DNA from: Allofournierella sp.
Lineage (GTDB): Bacteria; Bacillota; Clostridia; Oscillospirales; Ruminococcaceae
Length of the DNA: 64,000 bases
Direction: 5' to 3'
Assembly (NCBI GenBank): GCA_020025635.1
Contig: JAHHRU010000005.1
Location: forward strand, 1 to 64,000
The position numbers and the translations under genes were made by a program. Numbering within the stretch: the first letter of the stretch is position 1; each line of letters begins with the position of its first letter. Positions 44,696 to 52,439 of the stretch are shown one piece after another. The notes under the pieces were generated by a model, which saw nothing but the letters and a program-made list of their open reading frames with translations, made no database searches and had not been told where the DNA came from.

Positions 44696-44727
44696 ATTAT
44701 ACCGGAAAATGTTTCCGAAATGTTTCA
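44696..44727 (-). promoter_or_regulatory. Tandem-repeat operator/promoter of the two-component operon (site C)
   Basis: Minus strand TGAAACATTTC (44717-44727) directly followed by GGAAACATTTT (44706-44716), 4 nt, then TATAAT (44696-44701). The repeats occupy the -35 region, which has no TTGACA. Confidence 0.68.
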
Positions 44728-44746
44728 GGATTTTCCATCTGCACAA

Positions 44747-44792
44747 AAAAGCTCCCCGCATACAAGCCAAAGCCCGTATGCGGGGAGCTTTT
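44747..44792 (-). terminator. Terminator of the NifX/ATPase cluster
   Basis: 17-bp stem AAAAGCTCCCCGCATAC with its complement and a 12-nt loop, followed on the minus strand by TTGTGC. Confidence 0.9.
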
Positions 44793-44810
44793 CAGGAACA
44801 GTTTTTACGC

Positions 44811-45173
44811 TCAGCCGTTGCAGCTGCCCTCGTGCTCATGTGCATGCTCATGGCAGACAGCGCCGGTGGAAATCAGCTCACCGCGCAGATATTTTTCCGC
44901 GCACTCACGGGCATCGCCCGAAGCGCCCACGACCACTTCCACGCCGCGCTCGTTGAAGATATCCACAGCGCCGCCGCCCATGCCGCCGGCGATGATCACT
45001 TCGGCGCCCTTGTCGGCCAGGAAGTTGGGCAGAAAGCCGGGCTTGTGGCCGGGATTTGGGACGCTCTCCTGAGAAACGATCTTGCCGCCTTCTGCTTCAA
45101 ACAGAATAAAGTTTTCGCAATGGCCAAAATGCTGGGCCACATTGGTGCCCATAGCAGCTGCTGCAATTTTCAT
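44811..45173 (-). CDS. NifX/NifB-type (dinitrogenase cofactor domain) protein with His-rich tail
   Basis: 120 residues. The Nitro_FeMo-Co domain (~1-100: HFGHCENFILFE, VIIAGGMGGGAVDIF) is followed by a metal-binding tail CHEHAHEHEGSC. Proteins of this fold carry metal clusters; the Desulfovibrio orange protein binds a Mo-Cu cluster. Last gene of the cluster, 77 nt after the second ATPase gene. No nitrogenase genes are nearby, so nitrogen fixation is unlikely. Confidence 0.85.
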   Translation of the reverse strand: MKIAAAAMGTNVAQHFGHCENFILFEAEGGKIVSQESVPNPGHKPGFLPNFLADKGAEVIIAGGMGGGAVDIFNERGVEVVVGASGDARECAEKYLRGELISTGAVCHEHAHEHEGSCNG

Positions 45174-45250
45174 AGTACGCTACTCCTTTTTTCAATAAAA
45201 TCAAAATATCAAACGGCGGAACACGCCGCTCCAGACAAAAAATGGGAACC

Positions 45251-46153
45251 TCAGCCTTTCAAAGCAAGGCTGCTGTACGGGTCTTTCCCCAAAAGTGACA
45301 TGGTTTTTTGGTAGACCTCATACAGGGCCCGGCGGGCCGGGCAATCAAAATCCGCAATGCTGTGTCCGCTGTTGATCGCAGCCGATGCAGTTTTATCATA
45401 AGGGATGCGGCCCACAAAGGGGATCTGGCGCTTTTGGCAGAACTCCTCGATGGCCCGGGCATTCTCGGGGCTTGCATCATACTTGTTCACACAGACTGCT
45501 GCCGGGGTTTGCAGGATCTGCGCCGTTTTCAAAATGCGTTCCAGATCACTTCGGCCGGAAAGCGAAGGCTCTGCCACAATGAGCACCAGATCCACGCCGC
45601 TGACCGATGCGATCACCGGGCACCCAATTCCCGGCGAGCCGTCCACGATGGCCACAGCTTCCGCCTCTGCCTTTTCGGCAGCCTTGAGCATGGCCTTTTT
45701 CACTTCAGTTACCAGCTTGCCGGAATTTCCCCGGCCCATTTTGAGCTTTGCCGTGGAAAACACCGGCCTGCCGGAATAGACCTCCCGGCTGCCGGCTTCA
45801 TCGGGATGAAGGCTCACCGCCTGCTGGGGGCAGACCGCCGCACAGACACCGCAGCCCTCACAGAAAAATTCTTTTACCTGATAGCCGTTTTCCCCCCGCT
45901 CGATGGCATCAAACCGGCAGCGGCTGGCACACAGGCCGCAGCCCACACATTTTTGGGGGTCAATGAACGCCTTATCGCCGCCCCGGAACACAGCCTTTTC
46001 CGGCTGGCCCTTCACTCCTGCCACGATGTGCAGGTTGGGGGCATCCACATCGCAATCCGCAATGGCCGCTGCCCCCGAAAAGCGAATGAACGCCGCGGCG
46101 GTGGTGGTTTTGCCGGTTCCGCCCTTGCCGCTTAAAATCAGAAGTTTTTTCAT
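45251..46153 (-). CDS. MinD/ParA-type ATPase with two [4Fe-4S] ferredoxin motifs
   Basis: 300 residues. Deviant Walker A GKGGTGKTT, switch DCDVDAPN, and an inserted ferredoxin domain at ~65-115 with two clusters (CVGCGLCASRC and CEGCGVCAAVCP), then DGSPGIGCPV. Same architecture as the paralogue overlapping upstream by 4 bases, and as the paired ATPases of the Orp complex. Probably delivers clusters or metal to the NifX-like partners, or positions a complex in the cell (inference). Confidence 0.88.
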   Translation of the reverse strand: MKKLLILSGKGGTGKTTTAAAFIRFSGAAAIADCDVDAPNLHIVAGVKGQPEKAVFRGGDKAFIDPQKCVGCGLCASRCRFDAIERGENGYQVKEFFCEGCGVCAAVCPQQAVSLHPDEAGSREVYSGRPVFSTAKLKMGRGNSGKLVTEVKKAMLKAAEKAEAEAVAIVDGSPGIGCPVIASVSGVDLVLIVAEPSLSGRSDLERILKTAQILQTPAAVCVNKYDASPENARAIEEFCQKRQIPFVGRIPYDKTASAAINSGHSIADFDCPARRALYEVYQKTMSLLGKDPYSSLALKG

Positions 46154-46986
46154 TGCATCTGCCCTCCGATTTTTTGAAGCAGCCCGGTGAACAGCTTTTT
46201 CATTTCGGGATCTTCTTCTGCCGCGATCTTTCCCAAGGCGCAGAGCTCTGCGGTTTCAGGGCTGTACGGGATGCGGGCCAGCACCGGGATGGCCTTTTGC
46301 CGGCAGAATTCTTCCAGCGGCTCATAAGGCGCATCCATCTTGTTCACCACAATGCCGCAGGGCTTTTTCATAAGCTCCGCCAGCTCCTGCACCATTTCCA
46401 GATTGTGCAGGCCAAAGGCGGTGGGCTCTGCCACCAGGAGGCAGTAATCCGCTTTTTCTACGCTTTCCATCACCGAGCAGGCACTGCCGGGCGGGCAGTC
46501 GATGAACACCGGCCCTTCTTTTTCAAAGCCGGTGCGCAGGGCTGCCTGAATGACCGGCACGCCGGAGGCTTCGCCCAAATTGAGGACGCCGGTGATCACG
46601 CTCAGGCCCCTGTACCGGCCTTCTTCCACCACACCCACCGGGCGGGCTGTTTCAAAAACCGCCCCTTCTGGGCAGACCAGCGCACAGCCCCCGCAGGAAT
46701 GGCAGACCTCCGGGAACACACGGGGCTTGTTTTTCAGATAGACCAGAGCGTTGAACCGGCAGAAATCCACACACTTGCGGCAGCCGGTGCATTTTTCCGG
46801 GTCAAATTCCGGGATGCACACCTGCACCGGCTTGCTTTGCAGCTGTTCCGGCTTAAAAAACAGCCGGCCGTTGGGTTCTTCCACATCGCAGTCGATATAA
46901 ACGCCTTTTCCGGCAGCTGCTGCCAGATTGACCGCAGCGAAGGTTTTACCCGCACCGCCTTTGCCGCTTAAAACCGCAATTTTCAT
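46150..46986 (-). CDS. MinD/ParA-type ATPase with two [4Fe-4S] ferredoxin motifs
   Basis: 278 residues. Deviant Walker A GKGGAGKTF, DCDVEEPNG, ferredoxin insert with CTGCRKCVDFC and CHSCGGCALVCP, and IDCPPGSACSV. Pairs with the next gene (4-base overlap on both sides). In Desulfovibrio the equivalent pair (DVU2103/DVU2104 type) interacts with the NifX-like orange protein; I infer a similar complex here. Confidence 0.88.
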   Translation of the reverse strand: MKIAVLSGKGGAGKTFAAVNLAAAAGKGVYIDCDVEEPNGRLFFKPEQLQSKPVQVCIPEFDPEKCTGCRKCVDFCRFNALVYLKNKPRVFPEVCHSCGGCALVCPEGAVFETARPVGVVEEGRYRGLSVITGVLNLGEASGVPVIQAALRTGFEKEGPVFIDCPPGSACSVMESVEKADYCLLVAEPTAFGLHNLEMVQELAELMKKPCGIVVNKMDAPYEPLEEFCRQKAIPVLARIPYSPETAELCALGKIAAEEDPEMKKLFTGLLQKIGGQMQ

Positions 46987-47339
46987 ACGCCACCGTGAAA
47001 GCCTGCATGGAAATGGGTCAGGGGTGCAAGCTTTTCTTCTTTGCAGGCATCTGCGTTTTGTTTTGCATCGCTGCCTTCGGACTTGAAAATCTTGATTTCC
47101 GCTGCCTGCATCACCTGGGCGGCATTCTCGCCACAGCGTACGGTGACCAGAGTATCAGCCCCGTTGTCCACCACAAACTGGGCAGCTTTCAGGCCTGCGC
47201 CGCCCTGGTCCTGGGCAGCCGGATTTTCCAGCAACTCTTCGGTGCCAGCCTGGGTATCACAGAACAGAAAATAAGGTGCACGGCCAAATGCCACGCACAC
47301 CTGGGTTTTGGTATCGTCCACAGGAATTGCAATTTTCAT
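46983..47339 (-). CDS. NifX/NifB-type (dinitrogenase cofactor domain) protein
   Basis: 118 residues with the Nitro_FeMo-Co fold (KIAIPVDDTKTQVCVAFGRAPYF, ALVTV-type GADTLVTVRCGENAAQVM) and a histidine-containing C-terminus (THFHAGFHGG) that could bind metal. Overlaps both neighbours by 4 bases. Likely metal-cluster carrier or chaperone acting with the two ATPases. Confidence 0.85.
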   Translation of the reverse strand: MKIAIPVDDTKTQVCVAFGRAPYFLFCDTQAGTEELLENPAAQDQGGAGLKAAQFVVDNGADTLVTVRCGENAAQVMQAAEIKIFKSEGSDAKQNADACKEEKLAPLTHFHAGFHGGV

Positions 47340-47716
47340 TGGTTCTCCTCCTCTTTCGCCTTTCGTTCCAGCTGTGCCTCCCTGCGCCGCCGGCAGATGC
47401 CGCAGCCGCAGAAGCCGTCCCCTTCATCACAAACCCGATACTGTCCGCCGCCGATTCGCAAGGGGCGGCCCTCCACCAAGGCATCCGCAATTTTTTTGCG
47501 GGCAGTTGTGTATATCTGCTGCACGGTGGTTCTTGCCACCTCCATGCGCTGGCCGCACTCCTCCTGGGAAAAACCCTCCCGGTCGATCAGGCGGACGGTT
47601 TCGTATTCATCCACCGTCAGCTCAATGGGAAACTTGCCGCAGCCGCCGCCCATGGGAACAAACTCCCGGGTTTCGGGCATGCCGCACACACGCCTGCATT
47701 TTACAGGTCTTGGCAT
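47336..47716 (-). CDS. DUF134 (UPF0251) DNA-binding regulator
   Basis: 126 residues. Begins MPRPVKCRRVCGMPE, typical of DUF134, with a helix-turn-helix of sigma-region-4 type (GFSQEECGQRMEVARTTVQQIYTTARKKIADAL) and C-terminal cysteines (GFCGCGICRRR) that may bind an Fe-S cluster or zinc. The ATG at 47716 follows AGAGGTGATCGG. First gene of the cluster and its likely regulator; three repeats of a TTGAC-containing motif lie in the promoter. Confidence 0.88.
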   Translation of the reverse strand: MPRPVKCRRVCGMPETREFVPMGGGCGKFPIELTVDEYETVRLIDREGFSQEECGQRMEVARTTVQQIYTTARKKIADALVEGRPLRIGGGQYRVCDEGDGFCGCGICRRRREAQLERKAKEEENQ

Positions 47717-47733
47717 CCGATCACCTCTCACAC

Positions 47734-47815
47734 GTTATTGACTTATGTCATTTATATCTTTATTATACCCCATTACCGGCATAAGTCAATAACTATTTTC
47801 GGCTTATGTCAATAG
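47734..47815 (-). promoter_or_regulatory. Cluster promoter with three candidate DUF134 sites
   Basis: Minus strand TTGACT, 16 bases, TATAAT (47762-47767). GTTATTGACTTATG occurs at 47734-47747 and inverted as CATAAGTCAATAAC at 47780-47793; a variant CTTATGTCAATAG lies at 47803-47815. One site overlaps the -35 and one lies beyond the start point, a layout suited to repression. Confidence 0.65.
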
Positions 47816-47845
47816 CATGGCCTTTCACCACTTTTGCGCACAACA

Positions 47846-47874
47846 AAACCCGGCAGGATAATTCCCGCCGGGTT
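47846..47874 (-). terminator. Terminator of the inositol-phosphatase-family gene
   Basis: Stem AAACCCGGC(A)GG / CC(C)GCCGGGTTT, imperfect, followed by TGTTGTG on the minus strand. It lies 11 nt past the stop codon. Confidence 0.6.
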
Positions 47875-47884
47875 TGTGTTCTTA

Positions 47885-48655
47885 TTATACCCGCAGCTCG
47901 CTTAAAACGTGGGCATTCACCGCATTGCTAGCCCATACGGTGCATTTTTCGGTAACCGGGATGGGCTTTCCCTCCAGGGTGGAAATGGTGCCGCCCGCTT
48001 CGGTGATCACAAGGCTTGCCGCCGCATAATCCCAGGGGCAAAGCTCATACTCAAAGAAGGCATCCAGGCGGCCGCAGGCCACGGCACACAGGTCCAGAAC
48101 CGCCGCACCCATCCGGCGGAAGTCACAGCTGCGGTCAAACATCTGGCCCAGCAGGTCCAGGGTTGCTGCATGCAGGCCCTTGTTGTAGGGAGCGCTGCCC
48201 ATGCCGAAAATGCCTTTTTCCAAGGGCCGGTCACTCACATGGATGGGCTGGCCGTTCAGATAGGCGCCCTCACCCCGTTTTGCGGTGAAAAGCTCATTGC
48301 GGTAAGGGTCCAGCGCCACTGCGTACTCCACCTGACCGTCTTTTGCAAGTGCAACCGAAACCGCGCTCTGGCGCAGGCCCCGAACAAAATTGGCGGTGCC
48401 GTCAATGGGATCCACAATAAAAGCCCAGCCCTTGCTGGGGTCTGCATTTTCTTTTTCCTCTTCGCCGAAAAAGATGGAACCAGGCACCAGCTGAGGCAGC
48501 CGCTCCTTCAAAAGCTGTTCCACCTTCAGGTCGTATGCGGTGACCAGATCCGCCGCTGAGGTTTTCTGCATGGTGCAGTCCAGCACATCCCGGGCCGAAA
48601 GCACGATCTCTCCCGCTTCCCGTACCACTGCTTCAATTTGTTTCAAAAGCTCCAT
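47885..48655 (-). CDS. Inositol monophosphatase family protein
   Basis: 256 residues with the full metal-dependent phosphatase motif set: FFGEEEKEN, DPIDGTANFVRG and CPWDYAAASLVITEAGG. It hydrolyses a sugar or inositol phosphate with Mg2+ in the cytosol; the substrate is not fixed by sequence (myo-inositol-1-phosphate, fructose-1,6-bisphosphate and 3'-phosphoadenosine 5'-phosphate are all used by relatives). The ATG at 48655 follows AGGAGAGAGAA; the frame extends seven codons further. Single gene. Confidence 0.9.
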   Translation of the reverse strand: MELLKQIEAVVREAGEIVLSARDVLDCTMQKTSAADLVTAYDLKVEQLLKERLPQLVPGSIFFGEEEKENADPSKGWAFIVDPIDGTANFVRGLRQSAVSVALAKDGQVEYAVALDPYRNELFTAKRGEGAYLNGQPIHVSDRPLEKGIFGMGSAPYNKGLHAATLDLLGQMFDRSCDFRRMGAAVLDLCAVACGRLDAFFEYELCPWDYAAASLVITEAGGTISTLEGKPIPVTEKCTVWASNAVNAHVLSELRV

Positions 48656-48801
48656 TTCTCTCTCCTGCCTTTTCACTTTTAAATGATTTTCCGCTTTTGC
48701 CGTTTCATATTCTAAGCGAAGGGCCCGCTTTTTGTAAAGCAGGCCCCTTTGGTGATTTCAAATTTTGAGCCGGGTTATCCGGCCGGCTTTTCATGCAGCG
48801 A

Positions 48802-49923
48802 TCATACGTCCTGCAGCTCGCCCTTGCTTGCGGCTTTCAGGTAAGCATTGATGAAGCCGTCCAGGTCACCATCCATAACAGCCTGCACATTGCCGTTTTC
48901 AAAGCCGGTGCGGTGATCCTTAACCAGGGTATAAGGCATGAAAACATAGCTGCGGATCTGATGGCCCCAGGCGATCTCCTTCTGCACGCCCTTGATGTCG
49001 CTCACCTTGTCCAGGTGTTCCTGCTCTTTGATCTGATACAGCTTGGAAGCCAGCATCTTCATGGCAGTGTCACGGTTCTGGAACTGGCTGCGTTCGGTCT
49101 GGCAGCTGACCACAACGCCGGTGGGCTTGTGGATCAGGCGGACCGCACTGGAAGTTTTGTTGACGTGCTGGCCGCCGGCGCCGGATGCGCGGTAAACCTG
49201 CATTTCAATATCCTCAGGGCGGATATCCACCTCGATGCTGTCATCCAGCTCGGGCATGACCTCCAGGCTGGCAAAGCTGGTCTGGCGGCGGCTCTGAGAG
49301 TCAAAGGGAGAAACACGCACCAGACGATGCACGCCGTTCTCGCTTTTGAGCATACCGTAAGCGTTGGGGCCTTCCACCAGGATGGAAGCGCTCTTCAGGC
49401 CGGCTTCGTCGCCGTCCTGATAATCCAGGGTGCTCACCTTATAATCGTGCGCAGTGCCCCACCGGTTGTACATGCGGAACAGCATATCGGCCCAGTCCTG
49501 CGCCTCGGTTCCGCCAGTGCCGGCGTGGAAGGTGAGGATGGCGTTGTTTTTATCATACTGACCTGAAAGCAGGGTAAGCAGCTGCAATTCATCAATGGCG
49601 CTGTGCACATGGTTCACCGCTTCTTCGGCTTCGGGAATGAGCTCAGGGTCATTCTCCTCCTCGCACAGCAGCAGCATGGTCTCGGCATCTTCAAACAGGC
49701 TTTTCAGCTTGGAATACCGCTCCAGACGGCCCTTGAGGGCGCTCATCTCAGCAAATACCTGGGCGCTCTGTTCCTGGTCATCATAAAAGCCGGGCATGGT
49801 CATTTTATTTTCAAGCTCTGCCACGCGCTTTTCGCTGGGGCCGATGGCCAGTGCATCACCCAGTTCCTGCACCTGCTCTTCATAGCCGCCCATGATCATT
49901 TTCAGTTCGTCAATGGTTATCAT
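48802..49923 (-). CDS. prfB: Peptide chain release factor 2
   Basis: 373 residues. Stop-codon recognition tripeptide SPF (RVSPFDSQSRRQTSF) and catalytic GGQ (SGAGGQHVNKTSS) are present. It releases peptides at UGA and UAA codons. The whole N-terminal helical domain is encoded in one frame from the ATG, so the programmed +1 frameshift that regulates most bacterial prfB genes is absent. Single gene. Confidence 0.96.
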   Translation of the reverse strand: MITIDELKMIMGGYEEQVQELGDALAIGPSEKRVAELENKMTMPGFYDDQEQSAQVFAEMSALKGRLERYSKLKSLFEDAETMLLLCEEENDPELIPEAEEAVNHVHSAIDELQLLTLLSGQYDKNNAILTFHAGTGGTEAQDWADMLFRMYNRWGTAHDYKVSTLDYQDGDEAGLKSASILVEGPNAYGMLKSENGVHRLVRVSPFDSQSRRQTSFASLEVMPELDDSIEVDIRPEDIEMQVYRASGAGGQHVNKTSSAVRLIHKPTGVVVSCQTERSQFQNRDTAMKMLASKLYQIKEQEHLDKVSDIKGVQKEIAWGHQIRSYVFMPYTLVKDHRTGFENGNVQAVMDGDLDGFINAYLKAASKGELQDV

Positions 49924-50092
49924 ATCTGTAAAACCTTTCCTTTGCCTTGCATAAAAGCTCGATCTTTCATTTACCCGATAGTAGTATAGCTGAAAACCGG
50001 CATAAAGTAAAGAGATTTGTTTTGCTTTTTGGGTTTATTTGCGTTACAATAGAGATTATATTATTATGTCCACTTTTTATGGAGGATTTTTT

Positions 50093-51127
50093 ATGTCAAA
50101 CTTTTCAGGCTGCAAGTGCCCTGTCTGCCAGCAGCCCTTCCAGGATGGGGACGATATCGTTGTCTGCCCCGAGTGCGGTGCGCCTTATCACCGCGACTGT
50201 TACCATAAACACGGCGGCTGTGTGTTTGAGGACCGTCACGCCCCCGATTTTGAATGGAAGCCCGCTCCCGGCGAGGTCCCGCCGGAAAACGTTGCCCCAA
50301 ATGCCGCTTCGGAAGCCGGCCCTTCGTTCAATCAGGACCCTTCTCAGCATCTTTCCGGCAGGGAGATCCCCTGCCCCCGCTGCGGTGCCATGAACCCGGA
50401 GGAATACCTGTTCTGCGAGGTATGCGGCTCGCCGCTACGCCGGCCGGCGCCCTCTTACAACGAAAACTCCGCAAACGGCGCCCAGGGCCCCGCTGCCTAC
50501 GGCCCGGGAAGCGTTCCCGGCCAGGACCCCTTCCACATCGAAGGCCTTCCGCCTGAGGTGCAGGTGCACCCCGATGAAGAGCTGGACGGCATCCAGGCCC
50601 GGCACTGGGCCGATTATCTGGGCGTGAACTCCGCCTGGTATATGCTGAACTTCAAGCAGATGCAGGCCACCGGCCGCAAATTCGCTATCAGCTTTTCTGC
50701 GTTCCTGTTTGGGCCCTTTTACTTTTTCTACCGCAAAATGTGGCTGCCGGCCGTGGCCCTGATGGCGGCAAACCTTCTGCTTTACGTGCCGGACGTTCTG
50801 CAAATGATGATCTGGGCCGAGCTTCCGGCTGCCGCCAATGTTTCCCAGCAGCTTGTCCGCTCTCTTGTGGCGGTTTCCAGCACCCTTTCGCTCATCCTCA
50901 AATTCCTGTGCGGTGCTTTTGCCGTGTATCTTTACAAGAACATTTCGGCAAAGCGCCTGCGAAAGCTTCTGGATAACCAGAACACGTCTCCCGAACTGCT
51001 GCGCAGGGCCGGCGGCACCAGCAAGACCGCTCTTGTTGTGAGCATCCTGTTTGTGATCGCCCTTTCCTATCTGATGACCTTCCTGCTGTTCGGCCCGGCA
51101 CTTTTCGCTTCCGGACCTGTGATTTGA
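50093..51127 (+). CDS. Prokaryotic RING-finger / zinc-ribbon membrane protein (DUF2628-like)
   Basis: 344 residues. Residues ~5-50: a RING-like double zinc site (CPVCQQPF...CPECGAPYHRDCYHKHGGC). Residues ~105-125: zinc ribbon CPRCGAMNPEEYLFCEVCG. After a flexible Pro/Gly linker there is a DUF2628-like region (FAISFSAFLFGPFYFFYRKMW) with three to four membrane helices. The GGAGG site supports the ATG at 50093. Related clostridial proteins are uncharacterised; ubiquitin-ligase-like activity is not implied. Reads toward the rpsF operon but has no close link to it. Confidence 0.82.
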   Translation: MSNFSGCKCPVCQQPFQDGDDIVVCPECGAPYHRDCYHKHGGCVFEDRHAPDFEWKPAPGEVPPENVAPNAASEAGPSFNQDPSQHLSGREIPCPRCGAMNPEEYLFCEVCGSPLRRPAPSYNENSANGAQGPAAYGPGSVPGQDPFHIEGLPPEVQVHPDEELDGIQARHWADYLGVNSAWYMLNFKQMQATGRKFAISFSAFLFGPFYFFYRKMWLPAVALMAANLLLYVPDVLQMMIWAELPAAANVSQQLVRSLVAVSSTLSLILKFLCGAFAVYLYKNISAKRLRKLLDNQNTSPELLRRAGGTSKTALVVSILFVIALSYLMTFLLFGPALFASGPVI

Positions 51128-51233
51128 CCGCTTGCTCAGTGCAGAGGCCGTGCAAAGCCCATCTTTCCGCTTATCCCAGCCTTTGAGCCGGGCCGAAAAT
51201 GCAAAATCCAAGGATAAAACCTCAAGTTTTGTA

Positions 51234-51263
51234 TTGACAAGCCCGCTCAAATGTTGGTATAAT
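51234..51263 (+). promoter_or_regulatory. rpsF-ssb-rpsR promoter
   Basis: TTGACA and TATAAT separated by 18 bases, 74 nt before the rpsF start. Confidence 0.88.
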
Positions 51264-51311
51264 AAGATGCTGTGTTTTATCAGCACAGCAATCCTTGCCC
51301 CGAAAGGGGCC
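51264..51311 (+). promoter_or_regulatory. Structured rpsF leader (candidate S6:S18 autoregulation site)
   Basis: Two stem-loops: TGCTGTG / CACAGCA (near 51268-51290) and GGCCCC-type GCCCCGAAAGGGGC (near 51297-51310). rpsF leaders in many bacteria bind the S6:S18 dimer through a conserved CCG-containing fold; the position and a CCCCG element fit, but I cannot confirm the fold. Confidence 0.4.
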
Positions 51312-51337
51312 ATATGTCCAAAAGGAGGTGTACAGAA

Positions 51338-51622
51338 ATGGCAAAGTATGAGACCATGCTGGTTACCAGCGGCAATCTCGATGAGGAGGCTACCACCGCT
51401 CTGGTTGGTAAGTTCAAGAGCCTGATCGAGGCTAATGGTACCATTGATTCTGTTGACGAGTGGGGCAAGCGCCGTCTTGCTTATCCCATCAACAAGGAAG
51501 AAGAGGGCGTTTACACTGTGATCAACTTCACCAGCGCTCCCGAATTCCCCGCCGAGCTGGATCGTATCTACAAGATCACCGACGGCGTTCTGCGTACCAT
51601 GATCGTGGCCGAGGCTGAATAA
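51338..51622 (+). CDS. rpsF: 30S ribosomal protein S6
   Basis: 94 residues, typical S6 (MAKYETMLVTSGNLDEEA, EWGKRRLAYPINKEEEGVY). Pairs with S18 on the small-subunit platform. AAAAGGAGG precedes the ATG at 51338; the upstream extension is rejected. First gene of rpsF-ssb-rpsR. Confidence 0.98.
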   Translation: MAKYETMLVTSGNLDEEATTALVGKFKSLIEANGTIDSVDEWGKRRLAYPINKEEEGVYTVINFTSAPEFPAELDRIYKITDGVLRTMIVAEAE

Positions 51623-51634
51623 GGAGGCATTTTA

Positions 51635-52105
51635 ATGCTGAATGTTGTAGCTTTGATGGGCCGGCTCGTAGCTGACCCTGAACTGCGCCAGACCCCTCAG
51701 GGTGTGAGCGTTACCACTTTCACCATCGCAGTGGACCGCAGCTTCGTGCGCCAGGGCGAACAGCGTCAGGCCGATTTTATCGACATTGTATGCTGGCGTT
51801 CTTCCGCCGAGTTCGTTTGCAAGTATTTCAGCAAGGGCTCTCTGATCGCTGTCAATGGCAGCATCCAGACCCGCTCTTACCAGGACCGCAACGGCAACAA
51901 TCGCAAAGCTTTTGAGATCGTAGCCGACAACGTCCACTTTGCAGGCGGCAAAAACGGCAGCGGCCCGGTTGGCGGCGGCAATAACTCCGGTTATGCTCCC
52001 CGCCAGGAATTTTCCAGTGCAGCCCCTCAGGCTGCACCCAGCTATTCGGCAGGCAGCAATGATGATTTTGCTGTGATCGACGATGGCGAGGATCTTCCCT
52101 TTTAA
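51635..52105 (+). CDS. ssb: Single-stranded DNA-binding protein
   Basis: 156 residues: OB fold (MLNVVALMGRLVADPELRQT, FIDIVCWRSSAEFVCKYFSKG), a Gly/Ser-rich linker and the acidic partner-binding tail ending DDGEDLPF. Protects single-stranded DNA in replication and repair. The gene starts 12 nt after rpsF in the conserved S6-SSB-S18 order. Confidence 0.98.
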   Translation: MLNVVALMGRLVADPELRQTPQGVSVTTFTIAVDRSFVRQGEQRQADFIDIVCWRSSAEFVCKYFSKGSLIAVNGSIQTRSYQDRNGNNRKAFEIVADNVHFAGGKNGSGPVGGGNNSGYAPRQEFSSAAPQAAPSYSAGSNDDFAVIDDGEDLPF

Positions 52106-52135
52106 CGAATCATTCTAACAGGAGGTAAACCAGCA

Positions 52136-52390
52136 ATGGCTTTTGAAAGAACTGAAGGCCGTCCTCAGCGCCCCATGCGCCGCGGCCGCCGCAAGGTCTG
52201 CAGCTTTTGTGTAGATCGTGTTGAGCATATCGACTATAAGGATGTTGCCCGTCTGCGTAAGTACGTGAGCGAGCGCTCCAAGATCATCCCCCGCCGTGTA
52301 ACCGGCACCTGCGCTTTCCATCAGCGTGAACTGACCACCGCTATCAAGCGTGCACGTCATGTTGCTCTGATGCCCTATGTAAGCGATTGA
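52136..52390 (+). CDS. rpsR: 30S ribosomal protein S18
   Basis: 84 residues with the S18 core (VDRVEHIDYKDVARLRKYVS, RVTGTCAFHQRELTTAIKRA). Contains CSFC at its N-terminus, consistent with a zinc-type S18. Last gene of the operon, after GGAGG. Confidence 0.97.
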   Translation: MAFERTEGRPQRPMRRGRRKVCSFCVDRVEHIDYKDVARLRKYVSERSKIIPRRVTGTCAFHQRELTTAIKRARHVALMPYVSD

Positions 52391-52399
52391 TCTGCTCTT

Positions 52400-52429
52400 A
52401 AAGTGCTGCCCTTCGGGGCGGCACTTTTT
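52400..52429 (+). terminator. Terminator of the rpsF operon
   Basis: Stem AAAGTGCTGCCC / GGGCGGCACTTT (T-G mismatch) with loop TTCG and six T's. Confidence 0.92.
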
Positions 52430-52439
52430 TGCCGTTTCA

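Noticed and set aside
36905..44727. TGAAAC tandem repeats as plain ECF sigma promoters
   Set aside because: TGAAAC resembles ECF -35 boxes, but the exact 11-bp doubling, the fixed short distance to sigma-A-like -10 boxes and the linked OmpR-type regulator fit direct-repeat operators better. Kept as an alternative in the finding.
44811..47716. Nitrogen-fixation gene cluster
   Set aside because: NifX-like domains are present, but there is no nifH/D/K or nifB radical-SAM gene; the ATPase/ferredoxin partners fit an Orp-like complex instead.
48802..49923. Programmed +1 frameshift in prfB
   Set aside because: The gene is complete in one frame from 49923 with no in-frame UGA after ~25 codons.
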